From Roseiconus nitratireducens (GTDB lineage: Bacteria; Planctomycetota; Planctomycetia; Pirellulales; Pirellulaceae): DNA of 64,000 nt. Position 1 is the first letter of the stretch. Every line of letters starts with the position of its first letter. Of the stretch, positions 34,870-44,150 are shown in pieces. The translations under genes were made by a program, and so were the position numbers. Below the pieces are notes generated by a model, which ran no database searches, had not been told where the DNA came from, and was given only the letters and a program-made list of their open reading frames with translations. Location of the stretch: positions 62,001 to 126,000 of the forward strand of contig NZ_VWOX01000010.1 of assembly GCF_008629675.1 (NCBI RefSeq). Reading direction: 5' to 3'.

Positions 34870-35712
34870 CTAGCCTTCGGCTTTTTCGCCGATCACCCAG
34901 TGCCAGAAGTTCTTGACCTTCATCCCGTTGGCTTTGGCGTATTCGCCGACGGTTTGCTTGTCGTCTTTGACAAACGGTTGCGATAGCAGGCAGCGTTCGG
35001 CGAAGAAGTTTCGCAGGCGGCCTTCCACCATTTTCTCGACGATTTGTTCCGGTTTGCCTTCGGCAAGTGCTGCCGCCTTCAGGATTTCTCGTTCCTTTTC
35101 GACGACGGCCGGATCCAACGAGTCGGCGTCCAACGCTTCCGGTTTCATCGCTGCGGTGTGCATGGCGACATCCTTGGCTGCCGCGTCATTGCCGCCTTCG
35201 ATCTCAACCAACACGCCGGCGGTGGTTCCGGCGTGGTGCATGTAGCCGCCACAGGTCGAATCGACGCGGACCATGCGTCCGACGTTGAAGACTTCGCGGA
35301 TCCGATTGAACAGATCGCTCTTCATCTCGCCCAGCGTGATGTCGGGATTGGAAGGCGCAGGTTGCTTCAACAGTTCTTCGGCCGAGTCCGCACCGGGGCC
35401 GGTTGCCAATTGCGTGGCCAGTTCGTCGGCCAGCTTGACGAAGTCTTCGTTGGTGGTCACCGGCGCGGATTCGCACAGCAGTTCAACCATCGCGCCAGTC
35501 TTCTTGTCGGTGCCGATGTAAAGTCCGAAACGGCCAAACGCCGTTTCTCGGTCGCTGCGTTTGTCAGCCAACTGTTCGCCGCGCTCACGCAGCAACTTGA
35601 CCGCCTTTTCTTCGTCGCCACCGGCTTCCGTCAATGCTTTTTTGCAGTCCATCAACGGCAGACCGGTTCGCTCACGGAATGCCTTGACCGCAGATGCGGT
35701 GATATCGGCCAT
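34870..35712 (-). CDS. tsf: Translation elongation factor Ts
   Basis: Nucleotide-exchange factor for EF-Tu. The 280 residues are normal for the bacterial protein. The N-terminal UBA-like helix bundle (VKAFRERTGLPLMDCKKALT, EAGGDEEKAVKLLRERG) is diagnostic, followed by the core with ELLCESAPVTTNEDF and EGKPEQIVEKMVEGRLRNFF. The ATG at 35712 begins MADITASAVKAF and has GGAGAA nine bases upstream; a 24-codon upstream extension is rejected. It lies 363 bases after rpsB, with a terminator behind it. Confidence 0.97.
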   Translation of the reverse strand: MADITASAVKAFRERTGLPLMDCKKALTEAGGDEEKAVKLLRERGEQLADKRSDRETAFGRFGLYIGTDKKTGAMVELLCESAPVTTNEDFVKLADELATQLATGPGADSAEELLKQPAPSNPDITLGEMKSDLFNRIREVFNVGRMVRVDSTCGGYMHHAGTTAGVLVEIEGGNDAAAKDVAMHTAAMKPEALDADSLDPAVVEKEREILKAAALAEGKPEQIVEKMVEGRLRNFFAERCLLSQPFVKDDKQTVGEYAKANGMKVKNFWHWVIGEKAEG

Positions 35713-36075
35713 GGATTCGGTTCTCCAATTTGGAAAGAGAGGATATAGATTCTTTGGGAGGTGACCCGCGTCAAGCAGGTTCATCTTGGGGCAACTGGGT
35801 CAGCCGCCCGGGGTGCGGGTCAATCGTCGACCGGCACAGTGGATCAGGACCGGCAGCGGAACGGTGCACGGAGCAGTGGTCGGGGACGGTTGCACAGCTC
35901 CATTCCGCACCGGGTCGATTCCGCGCCGGGAATCTGCTCGCGAGTTGCCGATCGACCGGAGTGAAACTCCGGTGCCGGCGTGACGGCCTGGGATCCCGAC
36001 GTTGACGGCGCCTAGGTAAACGCCGTCGAAGGATCGGCGGCGCCGCTGAGGACGCCGCGTCCGTGATCGATCGGA
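35713..36075. other. Spacer between rpsB and tsf
   Basis: 363 bases, unusually long for a linked rpsB-tsf pair. GC-rich inverted segments occur near 36000-36060, without a T run. I see no gene. Confidence 0.4.
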
Positions 36076-36891
36076 TCAGCCCTGAGCCGATTCCGGTGCG
36101 GTGGCAGCCGCTTCGGGCGTGCCGGACTGTTCTGCTTCACCGGATGCTTCCGCACTGGCTTGATCGTTCGTCGGAGCCGCTGACTGGGACGATCCTTGGC
36201 CCATGTCCGATTGTCCTCTGCCCTTGAGCACGGCATCGGCCAGTTGTTTCAGGATCAATTCGATGCTGCGGATCCCATCGTCGTTGCCCGGAATCGGCAA
36301 ATCGATTTGGGACGGATCGCTATCGGTATCGATCAGGCCCACCGTCGTGATTCCCAGTCGTTTCGCTTCGCGAACCGCGTTGCGTTCCTTGCCGGGGTCG
36401 ACGATGAACAGGCATTCCGGCAACCGGTTCATCGTGCGAAGACCATTCAGGTTGCGGTACATCTTGCGATATTCGCGGTTCAACGCGGATTGCATTTTCT
36501 TGCTGTAGGCGTTGATTGCGTCGCTGCCGCGAATCTGTTCCAGTTCTTCCAGCCGGCCCAACCGGCTGCGAATGGTACGGAAGTTGGTCAGCGTACCGCC
36601 CAACCAACGCTCGCTGACAAACGGCATGCCGCAGCGCGATGCTTGCTCTTCGATCGCTTCGCCGGCTTGACGCTTGGTGCCGACGAACAGAATTAGCGAG
36701 CCGCCTTCGGCAACCTGGCCGAGGTATTTCTTCGCTCGGAGCATGCCGCGAAGGGTTTCGCGAATGTCCAAAATGTGGATTTGGTTCTTGCTTCCGAAGA
36801 TGTACGGTTTCATCTTCGGGTTCCACAGGCTGGTGCGGTGGCCGAAGTGGACTCCGGCCTCAATCATTTCCTGAACGATGGGGTTCGACAT
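36076..36891 (-). CDS. rpsB: 30S ribosomal protein S2
   Basis: Small-subunit protein S2, 271 residues. The conserved core runs from VQEMIEAGVHFGHRTSLWNP through ILDIRETLRGMLRAKKYL, ILFVGTKRQAGEAIEEQA, RWLGGTLTNFRTIRSRL and PECLFIVDPGKERNAVREA. After the core there is a tail of about 45 residues rich in Ala, Ser, Glu and Gln that is not part of the usual fold. GGAGA ten bases before the ATG at 36891 supports the start. It heads the rpsB-tsf unit. Confidence 0.97.
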   Translation of the reverse strand: MSNPIVQEMIEAGVHFGHRTSLWNPKMKPYIFGSKNQIHILDIRETLRGMLRAKKYLGQVAEGGSLILFVGTKRQAGEAIEEQASRCGMPFVSERWLGGTLTNFRTIRSRLGRLEELEQIRGSDAINAYSKKMQSALNREYRKMYRNLNGLRTMNRLPECLFIVDPGKERNAVREAKRLGITTVGLIDTDSDPSQIDLPIPGNDDGIRSIELILKQLADAVLKGRGQSDMGQGSSQSAAPTNDQASAEASGEAEQSGTPEAAATAPESAQG

Positions 36892-37427
36892 GGGCAGTCA
36901 ATCTCCGCAGAGTTTGTCGACGTGGGCATCACGAAACGATGTTGGATCGTTCCCAGGGACAGGCGGGCGGCACAGGTCGGCAACGCTCGCCCCCTTTTCA
37001 GGGGCCCTTCATCCCGTTGGACGCAGACAATCAAAAGGTTAAAAAGTCCGAAAACGACGGTGTTCTCGGAGGGGTCGCCGAAGGTAGCGAAACCGCTGCC
37101 GGACGGCAAGGCAGCGACGTCCCGATCCGTCCGATTCTGCCCCGGAATTTCCGGGAAAGACGCCATTCACAAGGATTCGGTATCCGGCCCGGTTGCAACC
37201 GGCGTCCTGGACCGATCGCCTATCATCGATCGGACGAAACGCGAGGGTCCGGCCAGGGTAATTTGGCCCGGCGAGACTGGGCGGGCCAGTCGCGGCCTCG
37301 TTTCACGACTTGTCGCCGCCGTCGGCCGACGGTGGCGGGTGCCGCGGCTCTCACACCTTGGTGATTCCGGCGTCGCAATCGTTCCGTTTTCCGCATGCAC
37401 ACCACCGGTCCAGGAATTCCGTTTCCC
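36892..37427. other. rpsB upstream region with leader hairpin
   Basis: 536 bases between divergent genes. About 100 bases upstream of rpsB a hairpin (GCCCC/GGGGC, 36989-37005, loop of seven) would fall in the rpsB 5' leader. An A+T-rich stretch at 37028-37050 is the likeliest promoter area. No start codon with a ribosome site or RNA gene is apparent elsewhere. Confidence 0.45.
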
Positions 37428-38156
37428 ATGTCCACTGACTTGTTCTTACAACGTTGCCAGCAATTGGCCGCGAAAGCGGGACCGGGCGGTTCCGCCGCTG
37501 GGCCAACGCCCGAGCTTTCGGATGCCGACTCGTTGATCGGGTTTTTCCAAACCCTGCGTCCGGATGGCGGCGATTTGGCTTCGGTCTTCAACACGTTGCC
37601 CCAAGGAGCCGACCTGGTCGATCGGCTGGAACGCGTTTACCAACTGGCCGGCGACCAGCAGCGTCCGGGCGGCGGCAAAGATGCTTTCTTCATCGTGCGG
37701 ACGCCCGACCAACTGACCGTGGAGGCGGCCGAGCATCATGCCGATCAGTGGATCGACGGTCTGCGGCAAATCGCGGAGGTCGTTGGAGATGAAACGACGG
37801 CCAACGCCCTGCAAGTCCGGCCCAAAATTCGTGTCTTGGAAGGCATCCCGCCCAAGCACCCCAAATTGCCGGAGCATCGCAGCGATCTCCTGAGCGTGTT
37901 TCTGGAACGCTGTGAGGAATTGTGTGGCAAGGTGGAAAACGTCGATCCGCACGCCGATTTGATGCGACCGGCCTACTACTTCATCGCCTGCGATGCGATG
38001 TTGCGGGACTACTTGATGTGGCCCTTTTATGCCCAGCAGACAACGTTGACGGACCCGCTGCGGAGCTATTTCACGCTGTGGGCCCACGGCGTGAAGTACC
38101 GCATCTTCCGCGAAGATCAGGTCGACCTGTATCTGCCCCGAGAAGCCGCGGTGTAG
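37428..38156 (+). CDS. Cytoplasmic protein of unknown function
   Basis: A 242-residue soluble protein that I do not recognise. It has no signal peptide or membrane helix. Visible elements are an N-terminal helix (STDLFLQRCQQLAAKAG), FFIVRTPDQLTVEAAEHHAD in the middle, and a C-terminal block of aromatic residues (RPAYYFIACDAMLRDYLMWP, YFTLWAHGVKYRIF). Base composition and codon use look like those of neighbouring genes. An ATG eleven codons earlier (37395) is an alternative start. Codon pattern and length make a real gene likely. It may be lineage-specific. Confidence 0.65.
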   Translation: MSTDLFLQRCQQLAAKAGPGGSAAGPTPELSDADSLIGFFQTLRPDGGDLASVFNTLPQGADLVDRLERVYQLAGDQQRPGGGKDAFFIVRTPDQLTVEAAEHHADQWIDGLRQIAEVVGDETTANALQVRPKIRVLEGIPPKHPKLPEHRSDLLSVFLERCEELCGKVENVDPHADLMRPAYYFIACDAMLRDYLMWPFYAQQTTLTDPLRSYFTLWAHGVKYRIFREDQVDLYLPREAAV

Positions 38157-38400
38157 TGGGGCAGCGCCCCTGTCAAAGCGGGCGGCCGGTCAGCTGTGGC
38201 TTCGGACATCAGTCTTGCCGCGAGCCCGGGCGTTTGGCTATGTCCGCAGTTGATGAAGTCGGTCGCGACGGCAGTGACGACCGGCAGATGTCTGGAGGAA
38301 TCGGTCCAGACCTTGGTTCGGCGTCCCCGGGGACAGCCTCCTCGAGGACAGGGCCGGGCTGCGAGAAATCCCAAAGCCGAAATCGACCTGGAACAATGAC

Positions 38401-40470
38401 ATGGATGTCTTGTTGAACTCGAAAACGCTACGCCTGTTGCCTGTATCGATCCTGCTTGGCGTGCTTTGTTGGCCGTCCCACGCGCAACAGCCGCTGGTGG
38501 ATCCGGAACCCGTGGACGCGGTTGAGGAAACGGCGCCTTACGTGGTGTTCGTTGCCCAGGCTTCGTCCTTCGCCCGATGCGGTCCCGGTGAAGATCATTA
38601 TCGAACCGACCCGTTGCGGCAGGGGCAGGAGTTGGAGGTCTACCTGGAGACTGGAGACGGGTGGTTGGGCATTCGGCCTCCGGAAGACAGCTTTTGTTGG
38701 TTACCAGCCCACGCGACCGATCTGTCCTCTGACGGCAGCACCGCGACCGTTCGTGACGATGAGACCGTGGTCTGGATCGGGACACAACTGGGACGTGCTC
38801 GCCGTTACCGATGGCAGGTGCAGTTGAACGCCGGTGAGCAGGTGTCGGTCATCGGCAAAATGGAGCGAGACGGAAAGGAAGGGCCGGAAACCTGGCTTCG
38901 AATCGTTCCCCCATCGGGTGAATTCCGCTGGGTGCACCGCGACCAGGTCGTCGAAAGCGCCGAGCAGCTTGTGGAACAGACGCGGATCGCCAAGTCCGAG
39001 GATCGTCCGGAAGACGCCCAGCAGGCGGTCGCCGGAGACGCGTTCGCCAAGCGGGGTGAGGTGAGCGGCGAATCCGATCTGGCGGAGATGTCGGCCGGAG
39101 TCCTTCAAACCGCCGCGAATCTGGCGGCGGAAATCGGAGCCGCCGCGGAAAGTCGTGACGTCGCGGTAGCGGAGGAATCCGATTCATCACGCGAGTTGAG
39201 CGACCAGCAATCCAGCCGCCGCAACCCGCAAGCACTGCAGGCGGCAGCAGACATGCCCGATTTGCGGCCCGTGCCCACGGTGGCTTCCGATGGAATGACC
39301 AGCTCCGCCGCGACCAAGCGGACGGTTTCTTTGGACCGGCCGTTTCAAGTCCATCGCGACGCCGACCCGGAAGACTTTGAAGATCGTGGGGCCGTGATCG
39401 GCAGCGGTCTTCGTCAGGAGTGGCAGGATGATCTTGGCAAGTCCGTGCTGGCCGATGATGCATCGAAGGAAGCGGCTTCGGCATCCGTGCTTGCTGAACC
39501 GATCCGACGCGTGACCGACGTGGTGGCCAATTTCATCAGTCCGCCCCGGCTGATTCAGATTGACGCGTCAGAATCGCCCAACGCACTCGCGCCACCCGGA
39601 ACCGCCGATCGTCGGTGGATGGTCGGATCGACGCGAACTTCACCCATCAACAACGGCTCAGGCGCCCAGGCCGGATCGACCAACCAGTCGATTGCCCAGG
39701 CAGGATCGGATCCAAATCTTTCCAACCTGACAACGTCGATTCCGCCGTCGCTGTCGGCGACGACGACTCAGGGAACGGTGTCAGGCAATGGGGTACAAGG
39801 CACTGAGATCCTAGGCAATGGGGTCCTTCAGACGAGCTTTGAAACCGTTGCACCGAAAGCACGCGTCGTTTCGACGGCGCAGATTTCTCGCGCGGAGCAA
39901 GCGGTTGCTGCGGCGGACCTGGCGGAAGTCCAGCGAATTCTTTCCAAGCTGATGGCGGAAGGAGCCTCCGCGGACGAATTGAACCCTTTGATCCGACGGC
40001 TGGAAGTTTTGGGCCAGCAGATTCCGCCGGATCAAACAGCACCGCTGCGTGAAACAATGCAACGGGCTCAACAGTATCGGAATTTGGCGGCCCGCCGCGA
40101 CGGTGTGACGACGATCCAATCGGACGCAGTCGCCGCGGGTGGCGACTTGGCAATTTCTACGGTGGCGACCGCAGGCAGCGGAGCTCCCGTCGGCGGAAAT
40201 CGGCTTTCGGTTCCCGCAACAGCTCCTCCCCCGCTGAACGACGCGGGCGGTGCGACGGGGTATCTGGTGCAGGTCTACTCGTCACGTCCGGACAGCCCAC
40301 CGTTCGCATTGACGGATGATTCAGGTCTGACCGTCGCGTATGTGACGCCCTACCCCGGCGTGAACCTGCGACCGCATCTGAACAATCGCGTGAGCGTGGT
40401 TGGGAAGGAGAAAATGCTGCAGGGGATGAGCACGCCGCACATCCTGGCTGACTCGATTCAACGCCGCTAA
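38401..40470 (+). CDS. Exported protein with two SH3-like domains
   Basis: A 689-residue exported protein with a signal peptide (LRLLPVSILLGVLCWPSHAQ, about 10-29). Two bacterial SH3-like segments follow: one at about 45-100 (VVFVAQASSFARCGPGEDHY, then DGWLGIRPPEDSFCWLPA) and one at about 115-180 (RRYRWQVQLNAGEQVSVIGK, then WLRIVPPSGEFRWVH). The middle 350 residues are low-complexity, rich in Ala, Ser, Gln and Asp. A short helical segment is near 500-545, and the end (GYLVQVYSSRPDSPPFALTD to HILADSI) looks like a small beta domain. Such SH3 pairs often bind cell-wall peptides. The actual ligand is unknown. Confidence 0.75.
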   Translation: MDVLLNSKTLRLLPVSILLGVLCWPSHAQQPLVDPEPVDAVEETAPYVVFVAQASSFARCGPGEDHYRTDPLRQGQELEVYLETGDGWLGIRPPEDSFCWLPAHATDLSSDGSTATVRDDETVVWIGTQLGRARRYRWQVQLNAGEQVSVIGKMERDGKEGPETWLRIVPPSGEFRWVHRDQVVESAEQLVEQTRIAKSEDRPEDAQQAVAGDAFAKRGEVSGESDLAEMSAGVLQTAANLAAEIGAAAESRDVAVAEESDSSRELSDQQSSRRNPQALQAAADMPDLRPVPTVASDGMTSSAATKRTVSLDRPFQVHRDADPEDFEDRGAVIGSGLRQEWQDDLGKSVLADDASKEAASASVLAEPIRRVTDVVANFISPPRLIQIDASESPNALAPPGTADRRWMVGSTRTSPINNGSGAQAGSTNQSIAQAGSDPNLSNLTTSIPPSLSATTTQGTVSGNGVQGTEILGNGVLQTSFETVAPKARVVSTAQISRAEQAVAAADLAEVQRILSKLMAEGASADELNPLIRRLEVLGQQIPPDQTAPLRETMQRAQQYRNLAARRDGVTTIQSDAVAAGGDLAISTVATAGSGAPVGGNRLSVPATAPPPLNDAGGATGYLVQVYSSRPDSPPFALTDDSGLTVAYVTPYPGVNLRPHLNNRVSVVGKEKMLQGMSTPHILADSIQRR

Positions 40471-40532
40471 TCTTTGGGGATCCGTGAACAGTCGGACGCG
40501 CCGCGACCTTGCTTCGGCGTTTCAATTCGACT

Positions 40533-41879
40533 TCACGACCCGATCAACGCTTTGGCCTGGTCGCACAGGGCGCGGGCGTCCGCATCGGTTTCGGCCTCGG
40601 CGATCAGCCGCACGATCGGTTCGGTGTTGCTGCCCCGCACCAGCAGCCAGCGGTCGGGCCAGGCCAGACGCAGCCCGTCGCTGTGGTCAACGGCCGCATC
40701 ACTGAATCTTTCCTGCAGCGAGCGGAACAAAGCCGGCAGGGCGTCGGTTGAAAGTGGGGCCTTGTCCTTGTGGATCGCCAGACGCGGCAGAGCATCGGCG
40801 AGTTCGGCCAATGATTGACCGGTAGCGGTCATCAGATCAAGGATTTGCGCCATTCCCACAAAGCTGTCTCGGACGTAGCCGACGCGAGGATCGATCGGGC
40901 CGCCGTTTCCTTCGCCGCCATAGGTTGCTTTCTCCGCGATCATCCGGTCAGCCACGTTGGCTTCGCCGACCGCGCTGCGGTGGGCCGGGACGCCGACCGC
41001 AGCGGCCAATCGCTCACTCATCCCGCTGGTCGCACCGTTGATCACGATTGGTCCGCGGGTGGCAGGATTGGCCAGGGCGTGTTGAACGCACAGGGCAAGC
41101 GTGTATTCCTCGCCGATGTAGCGCCCATTGGCGTCGATCAGGGCCAGCCGATCCGCGTCCGGGTCTTGGCAAAAGCCGATCGAACAGCCGGATTGTGCGA
41201 CCTGTCGAGCAACGCCGGCCAGGTTCTCCGCGGTGGGTTCGGGCGTGTGAGAAAACTGTCCGTCAGGACAGTCGCCGAGCGCGACGACTTGACAGCCCAA
41301 TTCGCTTAGCAAGCGGGTTCCCAGCAGCGAACCGGCGCCATGATTGCTGTCGATCAAAACGTGATGTTTCGCGGCCCGGATCGCATCGACATCCACCGTT
41401 TCCAGCACGGCAGCCAGGTGGGGTGCGTGTGGGTCCGACGGCGTGGAGACGTGGCCGATCTGATCGAACGGGCACCATGCTGCTTCGTCTTGCAGGAAGG
41501 CATCGCGGATTTTGCCGCCGGTGGTTTGGTCCAACACTCGGCCGTCGCCTCCGAACAGTTTGATCCCGTTGTAGGGCGGCGGGTTGTGGCTGGCCGAAAT
41601 CTGTACGGCCCCCGCGGCCCCCAGGTCTCGCACCAGCACTCCGATCGTCGGCGTGGCGGCGACGTCGGCATCGATCACGTTGCGGCCGCAGGCGCGTAGG
41701 GCGGCGCCGATCGCGTCTTTCAGCATCGGGCCGGAGCTGCGTCCGTCTCGGCCGACGATCACGTCGCCGGGCGGGAGTTGCAATGCGAATGCGGCCACAA
41801 ATCGCGCCGCGACGACCGGCGTCAGCGTTTCTCCGACGATGCCACGCAGGCCGCTGACGCTGATGATCAGTTCGCTCAT
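40533..41879 (-). CDS. glmM: Phosphoglucosamine mutase / phosphohexomutase (GlmM type)
   Basis: A 448-residue alpha-D-phosphohexomutase that swaps phosphate between C6 and C1 of a hexose; GlmM makes glucosamine-1-phosphate for UDP-GlcNAc. Four conserved loops are present: the phosphoserine loop ISASHNPPPYNGIKLFG, the metal loop DPDADRLALID, the sugar loop GEGNGGPIDP and the phosphate loop RGSNTEPIVRLIAE. The ATG at 41879 begins MSELIISVSGLRGIVGE, the usual GlmM/ManB start. Specificity between glucosamine and mannose cannot be fixed by eye. It is divergent from a second mutase, the gap being 217 bases. Confidence 0.87.
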   Translation of the reverse strand: MSELIISVSGLRGIVGETLTPVVAARFVAAFALQLPPGDVIVGRDGRSSGPMLKDAIGAALRACGRNVIDADVAATPTIGVLVRDLGAAGAVQISASHNPPPYNGIKLFGGDGRVLDQTTGGKIRDAFLQDEAAWCPFDQIGHVSTPSDPHAPHLAAVLETVDVDAIRAAKHHVLIDSNHGAGSLLGTRLLSELGCQVVALGDCPDGQFSHTPEPTAENLAGVARQVAQSGCSIGFCQDPDADRLALIDANGRYIGEEYTLALCVQHALANPATRGPIVINGATSGMSERLAAAVGVPAHRSAVGEANVADRMIAEKATYGGEGNGGPIDPRVGYVRDSFVGMAQILDLMTATGQSLAELADALPRLAIHKDKAPLSTDALPALFRSLQERFSDAAVDHSDGLRLAWPDRWLLVRGSNTEPIVRLIAEAETDADARALCDQAKALIGS

Positions 41880-42096
41880 CGAATCAAGTGCCAGGGATGA
41901 AAGGAGGGGAATTGGCAACGAGGTTCCCGACCGGTCGTTGCAGGATCGATCCGCCAACAAATAGAATCGCTTGAGGAAAAAACCACAACACGACATGGCA
42001 CTCTTGGCCGTGGGCGCGCGCCGCCACACGCCAAGCGACGTTTCGAAGACCTGTTCCAAGCCCTTCACACTACTTTCATTCCCAGGCGATTTTTCG

Positions 42097-43911
42097 ATGA
42101 ACGCATCCGAAGCCCTGACCGTGACCAAGCAAGCCGCCGCCGATGGAAAATTGAGTGAGTCGGCGGTTGAGAATATCCAGTCTTGGCTCACGCAGGATCG
42201 GTATTCGCGGTATCGCGATCAGGTCGTCGCCGAGATCGCCGATCACAATTGGCAGGCGTTGGATGACGCCTTTTGGACGATCATCCCTTTCGGAACCGGC
42301 GGACGACGCGGACGGATGTACCCGATCGGGTCCAACGCCATCAACGACCGGACGATCGGCGAAAGTGCTCAAGGGCTGGCGGATTACGTTCGCGAGTATC
42401 ATCAAGGCAAGAAGGGGCTGTCCTGCGTGATCGCCTACGATACGCGCCATCGCTCGCGGCACTTTGCCGAGTTGTGCGCGGGAATCATGGTCGCCGCCGG
42501 TTTCAAGGTCTACTTTTTGGACGATTATCGAGCGACACCGCAATTGTCGTACGCCGTCCGGTACAAGCAGTGTGATTGTGGCATCATGGTGACGGCCAGC
42601 CACAATCCGCCCAGCGACAACGCGGTGAAGGTGTATTGGTCCAGCGGAGCTCAAGTGCTGCCGCCGCATGACAAGGCCATCATCGATCGCGTGATGAGTT
42701 GCGAGAACATTCAATCGATTCCGTTTGACCATGCACTGGCCGACGGAAAGATCGAAATCGTTACCGACGAAATCGACCAGGCGTTCTTGAACGTCGCCAG
42801 CCAGCAGGCGTTCGAGGGCCCACGTGACGTCAAGATCCTGTACACGCCCTTGCACGGCGTGGGCGCCGAAGCGGTCATGCCGCTGTTGGCAAAGGACGGA
42901 TTCAAACAGGTGGAGGTTTATGGTCCGCACGAGCAAAAAAGCGGCGATTTCCCCAACGTGCCCGGTCACGTCTCGAATCCCGAAAACAAGGCCGTCTTTG
43001 AAGCACCGATCGAATACGCCCGCCAGAACGGATTTGACTTGATCTTGGCGACCGATCCCGATTGTGACCGTTTGGGTGTTGCCGCGCCGGTGACGATGGA
43101 TCCGGCCGGCCCATGGGAAACGCTGACCGGAAATCAGATCGGTGCGGTGCTTGCCGAATTCATCCTGTCCAAACGTGCCGAGGCGGGAACGTTGTCACCG
43201 GAACATTACGTCGTCAAAACGCTGGTGACGACGGAGTTGATTCGACGGATCGCGGACTCCCACGGCGTCAAATGCATTGGAGACCTGTTGGTCGGTTTCA
43301 AGTACATCGCTCAGGCCATGGACGCCAACGGTCCCGACAAATTCGTGTTTGGAACCGAGGAGTCTCACGGCTACCTGGTCGGTCAGTACGCCCGCGACAA
43401 AGACGGTGCCGTCGCCTGCATGTTGCTAAGTGAGTTGGCAGCGGACCTGAAACAGCGCGGCGTGTCGATGCACCAGTACTTGGCGGATCTGTACCGCAAA
43501 CACGGCTTCCATCAGGAATACCTGATCAACCTGGTGATGGAGGGCAGTGAAGGGATGGCGGCCATGCAGCGGTTGATGACTGCATTCCGCAAGACGCCGC
43601 CAGAGTCGATGGCGGGCATTCCCGTCACACAGATTCGCGACTACTTGAATCAGACGGTCACGAACACCGCCGACGGAAAGCAGACGGCGCTGGACGGCCC
43701 GGTCGGAAACCTGATCATCATGGATCTGGCCGACGAAGGAAACTACGTCGCGGCACGTCCGAGTGGTACCGAGCCGAAGATCAAGTTGTACGTGTTCACC
43801 AGGCTTGCGACCGAAGAGTCGCAGGATCTGGATGCGGCAGCGAAAAAGCTTGGCGACCGCCTGCAGTCGTTGGAATCCGACATGCGAGCCTTCGCAAAAG
43901 CAAACAGTTGA
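42097..43911 (+). CDS. Phosphoglucomutase, long PGM2-like form
   Basis: A 604-residue member of the alpha-D-phosphohexomutase superfamily, longer than GlmM. It has FGTGGRRGRMYPIGSNAIN near the N-terminus, phosphoserine loop VTASHNPPSDNAVKVYW, metal loop ATDPDCDRLGVAAP, sugar loop GTEESHGYLVG and phosphate loop RPSGTEPKIKLYVF. GTEESHG is typical of phosphoglucomutase/phosphopentomutase-type enzymes that interconvert glucose-1- and glucose-6-phosphate, linking glycolysis with glycogen. The ATG at 42097 gives a normal N-terminus; an in-frame 42-codon extension lies in the divergent promoter area. Its neighbour glmM suggests shared control of hexose phosphate use. Confidence 0.88.
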   Translation: MNASEALTVTKQAAADGKLSESAVENIQSWLTQDRYSRYRDQVVAEIADHNWQALDDAFWTIIPFGTGGRRGRMYPIGSNAINDRTIGESAQGLADYVREYHQGKKGLSCVIAYDTRHRSRHFAELCAGIMVAAGFKVYFLDDYRATPQLSYAVRYKQCDCGIMVTASHNPPSDNAVKVYWSSGAQVLPPHDKAIIDRVMSCENIQSIPFDHALADGKIEIVTDEIDQAFLNVASQQAFEGPRDVKILYTPLHGVGAEAVMPLLAKDGFKQVEVYGPHEQKSGDFPNVPGHVSNPENKAVFEAPIEYARQNGFDLILATDPDCDRLGVAAPVTMDPAGPWETLTGNQIGAVLAEFILSKRAEAGTLSPEHYVVKTLVTTELIRRIADSHGVKCIGDLLVGFKYIAQAMDANGPDKFVFGTEESHGYLVGQYARDKDGAVACMLLSELAADLKQRGVSMHQYLADLYRKHGFHQEYLINLVMEGSEGMAAMQRLMTAFRKTPPESMAGIPVTQIRDYLNQTVTNTADGKQTALDGPVGNLIIMDLADEGNYVAARPSGTEPKIKLYVFTRLATEESQDLDAAAKKLGDRLQSLESDMRAFAKANS

Positions 43912-43974
43912 CCCGGGACGCGGTCAGCTTGCGGTAGAGACCAGCCGTTTTTCGGCACGAGCTGCAGCCGCGAA

Positions 43975-44011
43975 GCGACGACAGTTCCCTGTCGTCGGCG
44001 CAAGCCGACGG
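43975..44011. repeat. Overlapping-hairpin repeat family 2, copy 1
   Basis: Two hairpins share bases: CGACGACAG/CTGTCGTCG, and GTCGGC, loop GCAA, GCCGAC. Both need the same GTCG, so only one can form fully at a time. Copy 2 at 57616-57652 is identical except for two bases in the first loop. Confidence 0.8.
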
Positions 44012-44150
44012 ACACATTCTCCGAATCTCACGAGCCGCGCAGCGGCGACAGTAACACCGCTTCAGCGAGAAACAGGGCCAGCCTCCCTTCGCGGTGTTTG
44101 ACCCTCATGTGGCTGACCCGTTCGTTCTCGGATCATCGTCAATCATCCGA

